Source of the DNA: UBA8516 sp964434855 | GTDB lineage: Archaea; Thermoproteota; Nitrososphaeria; Nitrososphaerales; Nitrosopumilaceae | Reading direction: 5' to 3' | Length of the DNA: 58,889 bases | Assembly: GCA_964434855.1 (NCBI GenBank) | Contig: CAYSWR010000003.1 | Coordinates: 1 to 58,889 of the forward strand | Shown here: piece after piece, positions 9,186 through 18,312 of the stretch | Numbering within the stretch: position 1 is the stretch's first letter | Layout of the letters: every line of letters starts with the position of its first letter | Made by a program: the position numbers and the translations under genes | The notes under the pieces: generated by a model | What the model was told of the DNA's origin: nothing | What the model saw: the letters and a program-made list of their open reading frames with translations, nothing else | The model's database searches: none

Positions 9186-9464
9186 TTATATCATACCAGA
9201 AATAGAAAATACTAGTAATAGTGCAATAGTTAGAATTACAAATCCTGCAATTAAGAAAGTTTTTTGCCTTTTTTCTGATATACTGAATTTATACAGACAC
9301 CATGCTCCTCCAAGACCTACAAAAAGAATCAATACGCCAGCAACAACTTCATTTGCATTTGTGTTTTGTTCAATTATTGGATAAAACATTCCTGAAAGTA
9401 ACGCAAAGAAGAATATCAAATACACATATTTTATGCCAGCAAGAATCAAGGTATTTTTTTGCAT
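9186..9464 (-). CDS. Small three-helix membrane protein
   Basis: A 92-aa protein, almost entirely hydrophobic, with three predicted transmembrane segments (about 8-30, 38-58, 70-90) separated by short polar loops (QNTNANE, SISEKRQK). It converges on glnA with a single base between the stops. No motif identifies a function; placement next to glnA is not enough to infer a link to ammonia uptake. Confidence 0.6.
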   Translation of the reverse strand: MQKNTLILAGIKYVYLIFFFALLSGMFYPIIEQNTNANEVVAGVLILFVGLGGAWCLYKFSISEKRQKTFLIAGFVILTIALLLVFSISGMI

Positions 9465-9532
9465 AAAATTTTGTATGAATAATTGCGCAAATAAACCTTA
9501 TAGTGTAATTGAAAAGTTTTCTTGTAAAACTC

Positions 9533-11224
9533 TTACATATCCATAGGTGGCATTCCACCCATACCGCCCATTCCACCCATACCGCCCATTCCACCCATAC
9601 CGCCCATTCCTTCTCCACCGCCAGGCGGGCCGCTTGACTTTGTAACTGCTATTACATCATCAATTCTGAGAATCATTGATGTTACTTCTGTAGCAGATAA
9701 AATGATTTGGATTTTTACAGAAAGCGGTTCAAAGATATCAGTTGAATGCATGCTTGCAACAACTCCCTTCATTACATCAATTCCAGTCCATTTGTTTCCT
9801 TTCAGTTGTTTTGAACGTAATGATGTTAAAGTATCAATTGGATCCATGCCAGCATTTTCTGCAAGAGTAATAGGAATAACTTCAAGTGAGTCTGCAAATT
9901 TTTCTACAGCTAGTTGTTCTCTGCCTTCAAGTGTTTTTGCCCATTCTCTTAGCTTTGTTGCTGCATAGGTTTCAGGAGCACCGCCACCTGCTACGATCAT
10001 TGGTTTTTCTATAACGTCTTTAACAACCATGAGTGCGTCATGAACTGATCTTTCAACTTCATCAACAACTCTCTGTGAACCGCCACGTACAAGAATTGTT
10101 ACTGCTTTTGGATGTTTGCAGCCTTCTACGAAAACCCATCTGTCTGTCTCAACTTTTCTTTCTTCAACGTTTTCTGCAGAACCTAAATCTTTATCGAATA
10201 AATCATCAAGATTAGTTACAATTCTAGCGTCTGTTGCTTTTGCGAGTTTTGTAAGATCGCTTTCTTTTATTCGTCTTACTGTAAGTATGCCTGCTTTTGC
10301 AAGATAGTGTTGTGCGATATCATCAATTCCTTTTTGACAGAACAGTACGTTGGCGCCTGATGCAATAACTTTGTCAACCATGTTTTTGATCATTTTGTTT
10401 TCTTCATCCAAAAACGATTTCATTTGTTCGGGACTTGATATGTTGATCTTGGCATCAAATTCAGTCTTGTCAATTTCTAAAGCATTGTTAATTAAAGCGA
10501 TTTTTGCATTTGAAATCTTTTTTGGCATACCACTATGAACCACTTCTTTATCAAGAATAATTCCTTTTGTAAGAAGAGTATCTTTTATAGAGCCGCCAGC
10601 TTTCTTTTCCACTTTAATATCATCAATATCTACTCTGTATCCATCCTCGATTTTTTCTGCTACTGCAAGCACAGACTTTACTATCATATCCGCAAGACCA
10701 GCAGAATCCTTTCTAACTAGTTTTGTCTGCATAGAGGTTCTTGCAATTTTGCTAAGAATTTCCTTGTCCGTTGGTTGCACTCTGTCTGCCATTTTTTCTA
10801 ATAATTGAATTGTTTTTTGTGCAGCTTTTCTATATCCATCTACAATTATGGTTGGATGAACGTCTTGGTTTATCAGAGATTCAGCATTTTCTAAAAGTGC
10901 ACCTGCAAGAATTACAGCAGATGTGGTTCCATCTCCTACCTCATTATCGGTCGTTTTTGCAATTTCAACAAGCATTTTTGCGGCAGGATGCTGTACATCA
11001 ATTTCTTTTAGAATTGTAGCGCCATCATTAGTAATTGTAACATCACCTAAAGAATCTACAAGCATTTTGTCCATTCCTCTTGGACCAAGACTTGTCTGTA
11101 CAATTTCAGCAATTAGTTTTGCTGCGGTGATGTTATTTTTCTGTGCATCACGGCCCTTGGTCTGTCGAGCTTCATCTTTTAATATAACAACAGGAATTCC
11201 ACCCTGAGCGTTTTGCATACTCAT
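9533..11224 (-). CDS. Thermosome subunit (group II chaperonin)
   Basis: Subunit of the ATP-driven double-ring chaperonin of archaea. The 563-aa protein has the equatorial ATP site TSLGPRGMDKML and GDGTTSAVILAGALL, the apical region, and a closing equatorial segment with GGGAPETYAA. The C-terminus is a run of GGM repeats projecting into the ring cavity. A T/A-rich element (TTTAAACTTAAAAAA on the minus strand, about 11259-11274) could be the promoter. It is divergent from glyA. Confidence 0.96.
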   Translation of the reverse strand: MSMQNAQGGIPVVILKDEARQTKGRDAQKNNITAAKLIAEIVQTSLGPRGMDKMLVDSLGDVTITNDGATILKEIDVQHPAAKMLVEIAKTTDNEVGDGTTSAVILAGALLENAESLINQDVHPTIIVDGYRKAAQKTIQLLEKMADRVQPTDKEILSKIARTSMQTKLVRKDSAGLADMIVKSVLAVAEKIEDGYRVDIDDIKVEKKAGGSIKDTLLTKGIILDKEVVHSGMPKKISNAKIALINNALEIDKTEFDAKINISSPEQMKSFLDEENKMIKNMVDKVIASGANVLFCQKGIDDIAQHYLAKAGILTVRRIKESDLTKLAKATDARIVTNLDDLFDKDLGSAENVEERKVETDRWVFVEGCKHPKAVTILVRGGSQRVVDEVERSVHDALMVVKDVIEKPMIVAGGGAPETYAATKLREWAKTLEGREQLAVEKFADSLEVIPITLAENAGMDPIDTLTSLRSKQLKGNKWTGIDVMKGVVASMHSTDIFEPLSVKIQIILSATEVTSMILRIDDVIAVTKSSGPPGGGEGMGGMGGMGGMGGMGGMGGMPPMDM

Positions 11225-11345
11225 GTTGTACTAGAGCCATTTTTTCCCTTTTTATGTCTTTTTTAAGTTTAAATCATAACGACGCCCGATTTTTAAAAAA
11301 TTTTATTTCGATGTTTTTAAATTAGGATAATTCAACCCTCAGGGC

Positions 11346-12668
11346 ATGACACGATCTTCCCCCAGGGAATCTTACAAAGAGGTGTTGGCTTTGCTAAAAG
11401 AACATAACAATTGGTTTGCAAATTCAATTCCTCTCATTGCAAGTGAAAATGTTTCAAGCCCTGCAGTAAGAGAAGCGGCTATTTCGGATTTTGCAAATAG
11501 ATATGCAGAGGGTTGGCCAGGTGAGCGTGTTTATGCTGGTTGTACCTATATTGACAAGGTAGAATTCAAGTGCATTGAGCTTGCAAAAAAATTGTTTAGG
11601 GCAGAGTTTGTTGATGTAAGACCAATCTCTGGAGTTGTAGCAAATCTTTCAATTTATTCCGCCTTTACAAATCCTGGCGATGTCATGCTTGCACCCTCTA
11701 TTCCATCTGGGGGTCATATTTCTCATGGTAAAAAAGAGCATTCTGGTACAGCTGGTCTTGTGCATGGGTTGGATATTGAATATTATCCATTTAACGCGGA
11801 AGAGATGTCGCTTGATGTAGATAAAACAAAACAAAAGGTCGTTGAGCTTGAAAAAGCTGGCAGATTACCGAAACTTGCTATGTTTGGAGGTTCTGTCTTT
11901 TTGTTTCCACATCCTGTCAAGGAACTTGCAGATTTTTTAAAGGGATACAAGATGTTTGTCAATTATGATGGTGCGCATGTTGCAGGACTTATTGCGGGTG
12001 GGCAATTCCAAGATCCATTAAGAGAAGGAGCAGATGCCATGACTATGAGTACTCATAAAACTTTGTTTGGTCCACAAGGAGGAATGATTGTATCTTTTGA
12101 AAAATATGCTGAAAAGATCAAAAGGGCTACGTTCCCTGGTATGACTAGTAATCACCATCTTCATCATGTAGCTGGAAAAGCAATCGCATTTGCGGAAATG
12201 ATCGAGTTTGGAAAAAAATATGCAAGTCAGGTTGTAAAGAATGCAAAGGCACTAGCACAAGCTTTAAACTCATTTGGTTTTGGAGTTTTAGGAGAAAAAC
12301 GAGGATTTACCAAATCTCATCAAATTGTACTAAATGTGCTTTCATTTGCTGATGGAGGTGCAATTGAGGCAGATCTTGAGAAGGCTAACATAATTGTAAA
12401 TAGACAAATTATTCCTGGTGATATAAAAGCAGGTAGAAATTATTTCCATCCTGGAGGAATAAGACTTGGAGTTGCTGAGCTTACTAGGCTTGGTATGAGA
12501 GAGTCAGAAATGAAACAAGTTGCAGAATTTATCAAAAAGGTGGTAGTAGATAAAAAAGACAAAAAGAAAGTTGCATCTGAAGTCAAGTCATTCAGAAAGA
12601 ACTACCAGAAAGTACATTACTGTTTTGATAACAAGATTGGCGCTTATGAGTACATCAAACTACGTTAG
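11346..12668 (+). CDS. glyA: Serine hydroxymethyltransferase
   Basis: PLP enzyme interconverting serine and glycine with transfer of a one-carbon unit to a pterin carrier. The 440-aa archaeal-type protein shows LIASENVSSPAV at 30-41, EGWPGERVYAGC at 55-66 and the Schiff-base lysine K238 in MSTHKTLFGPQGG. A possible TATA element (TTTTTAAATT) lies about 30 bases upstream. Its last 14 bases overlap the 3' end of the convergent PolD large-subunit gene. Confidence 0.95.
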   Translation: MTRSSPRESYKEVLALLKEHNNWFANSIPLIASENVSSPAVREAAISDFANRYAEGWPGERVYAGCTYIDKVEFKCIELAKKLFRAEFVDVRPISGVVANLSIYSAFTNPGDVMLAPSIPSGGHISHGKKEHSGTAGLVHGLDIEYYPFNAEEMSLDVDKTKQKVVELEKAGRLPKLAMFGGSVFLFPHPVKELADFLKGYKMFVNYDGAHVAGLIAGGQFQDPLREGADAMTMSTHKTLFGPQGGMIVSFEKYAEKIKRATFPGMTSNHHLHHVAGKAIAFAEMIEFGKKYASQVVKNAKALAQALNSFGFGVLGEKRGFTKSHQIVLNVLSFADGGAIEADLEKANIIVNRQIIPGDIKAGRNYFHPGGIRLGVAELTRLGMRESEMKQVAEFIKKVVVDKKDKKKVASEVKSFRKNYQKVHYCFDNKIGAYEYIKLR

Positions 12669-15600
12669 CATAATCAGTTAGAAGAGACTGTTCACTTTCC
12701 TCTTTCCCAAATACTAACTCTAATTCATCTAATAGACCAACAACTCTTCCTCTCAGATATGGATCAACTTGATATTTACCAAGTAATCTCTTTGCAAGTT
12801 TGAGATATTTTTTCACAGAAGGTCTTGTCACTGTCTGTATGAGTTTGCTGCCACACTCATTACAATTCCGTGATAGTGGAATTCTTCTGTAACTAGCACC
12901 ACATGTAGTACACCTAAATGATTGCCCAGAATATGCCCTAAGATTACCCATAATATCTGGTAACAAATGAGTTGTCATTACCATGGATACTACTTCATTT
13001 GGATCTACGGCATCAATTATTTCGGCTGTTCTAATTTGCATGTCAAGTTTTTCCAAAAGTGAACCTAATGTAGAATATGCACTCCGAGATCTGGATGTAG
13101 TAAGTGTTGATGTCTGGTGTGTAAAGTAATGCCCGTAAAACTGTTTTTCTGTTTCTAGTCTTGATTTAAGGGTTTCAATCCCTTTTACCTCACTTGCTTT
13201 TTCTTTTGCAAGGGTTGCTTCAAAAAATGAGAGTGGTAATGCTTTTTCAACCTCAAAGTTATGTGCTTGTCTTTGAACTTCTTGTGGTATGACAATTGGT
13301 TGTATCAATAATGGTGCATCCATCAAACCACCTATCCTGTCTGATAGAAATTGTCTTGAAAAGTTAAGCAAGCTATCCATTAATAGCATAATTGAGTCAG
13401 CATCACCATCTGCATCACGCCTTTTTGCAGAATGCCACACTGGTGTACCATAACAAACATGTGTATTGGTATATCCTATTATTCGTCCTACAATTCCAAC
13501 TGAGGTGTGAGGAGCTAATCCAATTATCAAATGCCCAACAAGATCATTATTATTTTTGATTTTGTAAAAGGCAGGATGTCCATATAGCTTTTCTAATTCT
13601 TTATCAATATATTGCGATGTCTTTACCAGATATTCCCCACAGTCATATGGGATGATTAAATCTTGCATCATGAGCTCGACGGTCTGATCTACACTAACAA
13701 GTGGTTTTCCATCAATGTCATAAGTATAGCCAAACTCAACAAGCTTTTCAAGTGATGTTCCAACCCAACTAGGTTTAAAATGAGTTAGTGGTGCATTTGT
13801 TGCGTCAAACCTTATTGTCCCATCTTTGAACACACTAAGACCTAGACTTTGTCTAATGATTCCTTTCTCAAGTGGTTCTCCAATTCGGTCTTGATTGATA
13901 AGTTCACGTACTCCCTTAAACGGTTCCTGAACTCGTATGCCTGTTTTTTCCTGAGATAGAAGCAGTTGTTCCTTGAGAGGAAAGGCCTTGTAGCCATGCA
14001 GGGCTCCTTTTTTCTTGCATTTGCCACAAAAATCAGAGTCAAGTTCTGCTCTACAATTAGGGCAAATGAAAATTACTGATGTCTTGTTACCACATTTTGA
14101 GCATGCTATTCCAATAGATGGCACGTTACAGTTTTTGCATATTCTGTTACTGATGTTACAGTAAAAGTTAGGTTGCTTTGAAGCTTTGATCAAATCACGT
14201 GATGCGCCACCCTTACTGCCTACAGGAAATAGGGTGTGTACTGGGGGTTTCATTTTCCTTTCAGCAGCTTTTTCTGGTCTTCCTACTCTAACACCAATTG
14301 CTGTTGAAAATTTATCCCGAATTTTGATTTTAGTGGTTTGTGTGATCATCTGTAACACAGTAAGCGATCTATCAAACTGGATTGGTTTTCTAAATAATAG
14401 ATAATAGAAAATTCTAGCTTCTGTGGATTTTAGTATGATGGATTCCCCAGAAATTTCGTGTGGGACCCCAAGCTTTTCTAGTATTTGTTTTCCACTTTTT
14501 TGGTAGGTTATTAATTCTGGCTCTGCGCTTTGAGGGTGGAGTATTTGTTCAAATTCATCAGGTGATAGTTGCTCCCAAAAGTAGAGGTAATGGGGATGAA
14601 GAGGAATATCAAAATCTAGTGAGAGTTTGATTGCCTCGTCCAAGCTTGGGGTCTTTGAGAGAAATTCCAATAATTGAGTGTCTTCTGACTCGTATTTTCT
14701 GAGTTTTTCTTCTAATTCTGCTGCCCAGTATTCTTCTACATAACCAGTTGGTATAAGCTCTGCATTGTTTTCTAAAAAATCCCCATAGCTAATCAGAATA
14801 TCACCAAGATGGAGTATTTTTTCAATCTGTCCTTTTAGACTGATTCCATGTGTGGTGTTTTTAATTTTTACAACGTTTCCATTTGCAAGTCTTACAATAG
14901 GAGTATCAAGCGAGTCTACAAAAGCAATGGTTGAAGCTTTGCCTGGGGTATCAAGTTTGATTTGTGTACCAACAGCTATGGTATGATCTAGAATTTCGGC
15001 AACAACAGGATGAATCCCAATTGATGCAAACCCAGTGTTGCAAGCTCTGCCATATCTTAATCTAAATCCCCCAAGTTTTTTTGGCATCGAAAGTACGGAT
15101 CTGCCAGTTATGACTTCTCTCATCCTGTGGGCTGCAGCATCTTCGTCACCAGTTTGGATTGCCCCCTTGAGATCCTTTAGCCACCCCCAACCATCTAATT
15201 TATACAAATCAATGAGTTTTAGTAATTTTCTGGATTTGCCAATCAAACCATCATTTAGTACTCTTAATGCTCCTCCTCTCACTCTGTCTGTACTAATTCG
15301 AGTCATGTTTCTATGACTAACAATTTCAATAGGATCAGTATCAACACCATCTAGTTCAACTGGGAGGTTTGATATTACAGAAACAATGTCTTCGTCTGGA
15401 ACATGATATTGAAAGTTACCCCCTTCTCTTTCGTATAGTCTTAATTCTTCAACAAACCTACCCGTTTCATCATCAAATGAGTTTGCCTGATATCTTTCCA
15501 AACCTGCTATTTTTCTAACATGGTCTGCAATTAGCATGGTAGATGCAGCTTCTGTCCCACCAGCCGACCTTATTGGTCCTGCAAAGGAGATAGACAGATA

Positions 15601-16038
15601 ATTAGAACCATCACGATTTTGTTTTATCTTTACCTCATGAATTCCCTGCAGTGGAGCTATGGTAACCCCTTCTGTAACTATGGCAAGAGCCACTCTTACT
15701 GCCATGTCTAGATTCTCTTCTAATGACGAATCTGAACCAGTGTGTTTGCCAAGAGCAATTTCTTCTGCAAGGGTTAAGGCAGCAAGTTCTTTTGTGGTAG
15801 TTTGTATTAGTGCTCTGAGACGTTCAGTTACATCTATTTCATGCATTTTTGAGACGCGGTCTGCAAGGTCAAATGCAATCTTTGGTTCTACCATTACAGA
15901 TGAGTCATGTAGGGTAGATTTTGCAGCTGCGGATTTTTCAAAGATAGAAAATACGGTGTTTGAGATTTTAGTATAATAATCAACATAATAATCAGGCATT
16001 GGGATTTCACGTAAACGCAGCACCACATTCTCAGACAT
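12655..16038 (-). CDS. polC: DNA polymerase D large subunit DP2
   Basis: Catalytic subunit of the archaeal replicative polymerase PolD, 1127 aa and free of inteins. The double-psi beta-barrel catalytic motif is RRDADGDADSIMLLMD. Zinc-binding pairs occur mid-protein (CKNCNVPSIGIACSKCG, CPNCRAELDSDFCGKC) and near the C-terminus (CTTCGASYRR, CNECGSK). The extreme C-terminus EQSLLTDYANVV resembles a PCNA-interacting box (Q..L..Y). It starts one base after the GGGP synthase stop, so the two are co-transcribed. Its partner DP1 lies at 20413-21834 beyond the putative origin. Confidence 0.96.
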   Translation of the reverse strand: MSENVVLRLREIPMPDYYVDYYTKISNTVFSIFEKSAAAKSTLHDSSVMVEPKIAFDLADRVSKMHEIDVTERLRALIQTTTKELAALTLAEEIALGKHTGSDSSLEENLDMAVRVALAIVTEGVTIAPLQGIHEVKIKQNRDGSNYLSISFAGPIRSAGGTEAASTMLIADHVRKIAGLERYQANSFDDETGRFVEELRLYEREGGNFQYHVPDEDIVSVISNLPVELDGVDTDPIEIVSHRNMTRISTDRVRGGALRVLNDGLIGKSRKLLKLIDLYKLDGWGWLKDLKGAIQTGDEDAAAHRMREVITGRSVLSMPKKLGGFRLRYGRACNTGFASIGIHPVVAEILDHTIAVGTQIKLDTPGKASTIAFVDSLDTPIVRLANGNVVKIKNTTHGISLKGQIEKILHLGDILISYGDFLENNAELIPTGYVEEYWAAELEEKLRKYESEDTQLLEFLSKTPSLDEAIKLSLDFDIPLHPHYLYFWEQLSPDEFEQILHPQSAEPELITYQKSGKQILEKLGVPHEISGESIILKSTEARIFYYLLFRKPIQFDRSLTVLQMITQTTKIKIRDKFSTAIGVRVGRPEKAAERKMKPPVHTLFPVGSKGGASRDLIKASKQPNFYCNISNRICKNCNVPSIGIACSKCGNKTSVIFICPNCRAELDSDFCGKCKKKGALHGYKAFPLKEQLLLSQEKTGIRVQEPFKGVRELINQDRIGEPLEKGIIRQSLGLSVFKDGTIRFDATNAPLTHFKPSWVGTSLEKLVEFGYTYDIDGKPLVSVDQTVELMMQDLIIPYDCGEYLVKTSQYIDKELEKLYGHPAFYKIKNNNDLVGHLIIGLAPHTSVGIVGRIIGYTNTHVCYGTPVWHSAKRRDADGDADSIMLLMDSLLNFSRQFLSDRIGGLMDAPLLIQPIVIPQEVQRQAHNFEVEKALPLSFFEATLAKEKASEVKGIETLKSRLETEKQFYGHYFTHQTSTLTTSRSRSAYSTLGSLLEKLDMQIRTAEIIDAVDPNEVVSMVMTTHLLPDIMGNLRAYSGQSFRCTTCGASYRRIPLSRNCNECGSKLIQTVTRPSVKKYLKLAKRLLGKYQVDPYLRGRVVGLLDELELVFGKEESEQSLLTDYANVV

Positions 16039-16039
16039 G

Positions 16040-16786
16040 TTACTTCTTTACACTCTGGATAGTTTTTATAATATTGTTTAGGACTTTGCTACTTCCCTTT
16101 TCTACAAGTGTACCTATAACAATGGCATCAGCACCTGCTTTTACAAGCTCGCCTGCAGTCTGAGAACTTCGTATACCACCTCCGACGATCAAAAAGCCTT
16201 TGAAGACCTTCCGCACTGCCCGTACCATTTCTGGTTTAACATGAGAGGATGCCCCAGAACCTGCCTCGAGATAGACAAATCTCATCCCAAGGAATTGTGC
16301 TGAGAGAGAGTACATGGCAGCAATGTTTGCCTTGTCAAACGGTATACTTCTCACGGAACCTACAAACCAAGTTGATGTTCCTTCACCTATCACAATATAG
16401 GCTGTAGGTAGTGGTTCCAGACCAAATTTGAGAACGTTTGGGGCTGCAAGTGCCTGAGCTTGAGAGATGTAGTAGGGGTTCTCAGAATTCAAAAGTGAGC
16501 TAAACAGGATTGCGTCGGCATTTGGGACAACACCAGTAACATTGCCAGGGAAAAGTATAATTGGAATCTTTATTGATTTTTTTAAATTTTTAACAACTTC
16601 GGCCATACCAATTTGATCTGTAGCAGATGATCCACCAACAAGGATCGCGGCAGCACCAATCTTCTCCACATCTTTTGCAAGTTTTACTGTCGATTTTATC
16701 TTTGATATCTCTGAATCTATAAGGACAAAGAGTAATGCTTTCTTTTTCTTGAGTGTAGCCTTGAGGTAACTCTCTACGCTTTTCAT
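16040..16786 (-). CDS. Geranylgeranylglyceryl phosphate synthase
   Basis: Makes the first ether bond of archaeal lipids from sn-glycerol-1-phosphate and geranylgeranyl diphosphate. The 248-aa TIM barrel shows AAILVGGSSATDQ near residues 46-58, the FPGNVTGV phosphate region, YLEAGSGASSHV and a C-terminal phosphate-binding VGGGIRSSQTAGEL followed by GADAIVIGTLVEKG. It leads a two-gene operon with the PolD large subunit. This lipid gene is an archaeal marker. Confidence 0.94.
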   Translation of the reverse strand: MKSVESYLKATLKKKKALLFVLIDSEISKIKSTVKLAKDVEKIGAAAILVGGSSATDQIGMAEVVKNLKKSIKIPIILFPGNVTGVVPNADAILFSSLLNSENPYYISQAQALAAPNVLKFGLEPLPTAYIVIGEGTSTWFVGSVRSIPFDKANIAAMYSLSAQFLGMRFVYLEAGSGASSHVKPEMVRAVRKVFKGFLIVGGGIRSSQTAGELVKAGADAIVIGTLVEKGSSKVLNNIIKTIQSVKK

Positions 16787-16850
16787 AAGACAGGTTAATA
16801 GTGAACTTTTTAAAGTTTAACACAGTTAAGATATACAGAATTGTATAGCT

Positions 16851-17368
16851 ATGGCCAAATCCACAAATCCAATTTTTAATAATATAATTAAACAAATTAT
16901 AAAAAAATCATTATTTACNNNNNNNNNNNNNNNNNNNNNNNNNNNNNNNNNNNNNNNNNNNNNNNNNNNNNNNNNNNNNNNNNNNNNNNNNNNNNNNNNN
17001 NNNNNNNNNNNNNNNNNNCAAATCCAATTTTTAATAATATAATTAAACAAATTATAAAAAAATCATTATTTACAGAGAGACAAGTTGAAATTATTTTAAA
17101 TCAATTAAACATACAGAAAACCGATTTTAGTATAACAAAAGGGGCATATTATAGGCAGGTAAGTCAATCCAGGAATAAATTATTAGGATTGTATTATTCG
17201 GTTATCCTTCTTAAGGGCCTAGGCGTGCTCATTCCCGAGGATATTGATGTGATAAACAGACTCTCTGAACAAGTTTCTGTGATACAAAATAGTGATGTGT
17301 TTCCTGAAAAGGAGTATGAAATCACCTCTGTGATTGAAGCATTAGTAAATCGTGCCTGTAGGTTGTGA
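16851..17368 (+). CDS. Conserved small protein, gene split by an artificial scaffold gap
   Basis: The ATG at 16851 opens a frame (MAKSTNPIFNNIIKQ) that runs into 100 N. The 55 bases before the N run are repeated exactly after it. If the two copies are merged and the N removed, the frame joins perfectly and continues to TGA at 17366-17368, giving about 121 residues, with TERQVEIILNQLN and RNKLLGLYYSVILLKGLG. As written, the extra 155 bases break the frame. No family recognised; a helix-rich, possibly DNA-binding fold is a guess from the TERQVEIIL segment. Confidence 0.7.
16864..16918. repeat. 55-base contig-end overlap, left copy
   Basis: Identical to 17019-17073. The copies end and begin exactly at the N run, which is the pattern expected when two contigs sharing a terminal k-mer overlap were scaffolded instead of merged. 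This is an assembly artefact, not a biological direct repeat. Confidence 0.9.
16919..17018. other. Assembly gap of 100 N
   Basis: Exactly 100 undetermined bases, the conventional placeholder for a gap of unknown size. The identical 55-base flanks and the intact reading frame after merging suggest that no sequence is actually missing. Confidence 0.95.
17019..17073. repeat. 55-base contig-end overlap, right copy
   Basis: Second copy of the 55 bases at 16864-16918, starting at the first base after the N run. Merging it with the left copy restores the reading frame described for 16851-17368. Confidence 0.9.
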
Positions 17369-17490
17369 TTTCTTCTATGTATGTTTAGAATATCATCAAG
17401 TTGTATGATATCTATTATGTTGTGATTGATGTGTATTGTGTGAAAAAAAATTGCTCAAATATGATAAATCACGATCTTCCATGAATTTTT

Positions 17491-18045
17491 GTGATGTTGG
17501 TAGAGATTCCTGATGTAGGTGTATTAATAGGCATTTTTATCGCATTTATGAGTGGTTTGTTTGCTGTGGTGATATACAACAAAATCAAACCTCTCATAAA
17601 GAGTGAGTCTGAACAGATAAGATCCTATACGGATCGCCTTCAGTATTATGAGAATCAGTTAATTGATATGAAAATACGCGTGGATTCTTTAGAATTAGAT
17701 AGTGATGAGAGCACTCTAGATGTTCCAGTTAAGGTAGAAAGGAAACATGCCAAACTAGAACATGAGATGCAAGCACAAGAAGAACCGCAAAAGGAGCGCA
17801 TGCGTAACATGAATTTTGGCAGTGCTACGGATTATGTCTTGAAGCTAATCACAGAGAAACCGATGACATCACGTGACATACAAATCACAATAGGTAGAAC
17901 TAGGGAGCATACGTCAAGGATGATGAAGAAGCTTTTTGAAGAAGGTTTTGTTGAAAGAAATATGAAAACTAAACCATTTACCTATTACATAACTGACAAG
18001 GGTAAAACTAAGCTTGGTTTGGCAAAACTAGTCACACAACAATAA
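17491..18045 (+). CDS. Membrane-anchored winged-helix regulator
   Basis: A 184-aa protein with three parts: one N-terminal transmembrane helix (about 10-31, VLIGIFIAFMSGLFAVVIYN), a charged coiled-coil stretch (about 35-100) and a C-terminal MarR/PadR-like winged helix (about 112-175) in which ATDYVLKLITEKPMTSRDIQ, RTREHTSRMMKKLFEEGFV and FTYYITDKGK form helices and wing. It could hold a DNA site at the membrane. The start is GTG 17491, with ATG 17494 one codon later. The region upstream (17369-17490) shows no other gene. DNA target unknown. Confidence 0.78.
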   Translation: MMLVEIPDVGVLIGIFIAFMSGLFAVVIYNKIKPLIKSESEQIRSYTDRLQYYENQLIDMKIRVDSLELDSDESTLDVPVKVERKHAKLEHEMQAQEEPQKERMRNMNFGSATDYVLKLITEKPMTSRDIQITIGRTREHTSRMMKKLFEEGFVERNMKTKPFTYYITDKGKTKLGLAKLVTQQ

Positions 18046-18145
18046 TCAAAACCAGAAAATTTATCTATTTGACCTAATTCCTAGCCCAATTATTAATTTC
18101 ATAAAATAATAAAACATTTAATACATAAATTAATTATTTAATAAT

Positions 18146-18307
18146 ATGACTGTGCAACAAAATGAGGAATTGGTCAAGATCACATCCGGTGGCACAATCT
18201 CTATTCCCAAACAGTTCAGGAAGTTCCTTGAACTACAAAAGGGAGATTATGTTAAAATCATAATGAGCCAAGACCATCTCATAATAAAGAAAGTATTAAT
18301 TACATGA
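18146..18307 (+). CDS. AbrB/MazE-type swapped-hairpin DNA-binding protein
   Basis: A 53-aa protein too short for usual ORF cut-offs. After MTVQQNEELVKI it has TSGGTISIPKQFRKFLELQK, then GDYVKIIMSQDHLIIKKV, the classic AbrB/SpoVT layout of a beta hairpin with the IPK turn and a second GD..K strand pair. Such proteins are transcription factors or antitoxins; no toxin gene adjoins it, so a regulator is more likely. An AT-rich leader (18100-18145) precedes it, and its stop lies 5 bases from the end of the convergent winged-helix gene. Confidence 0.8.
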   Translation: MTVQQNEELVKITSGGTISIPKQFRKFLELQKGDYVKIIMSQDHLIIKKVLIT

Positions 18308-18312
18308 GATGG

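Noticed and set aside
9533..9610. Tandem repeat GGCATTCCACCCATACC-like
   Set aside because: It is simply the coding DNA for the GGM-repeat tail of the thermosome subunit, not a separate repeat element.
12655..16038. Intein in the PolD large subunit
   Set aside because: Archaeal DP2 genes sometimes carry inteins, but the 1127-aa length and continuous motifs leave no room for one.
16826..17050. Open frames through the N run on both strands
   Set aside because: They read through undetermined bases and the artificial duplicate; only the merged plus-strand frame makes sense.
16864..17073. 55-base direct repeat as an attachment site or mobile element end
   Set aside because: The copies start and stop exactly at the N run, so they are contig-end overlap; no integrase gene is near.
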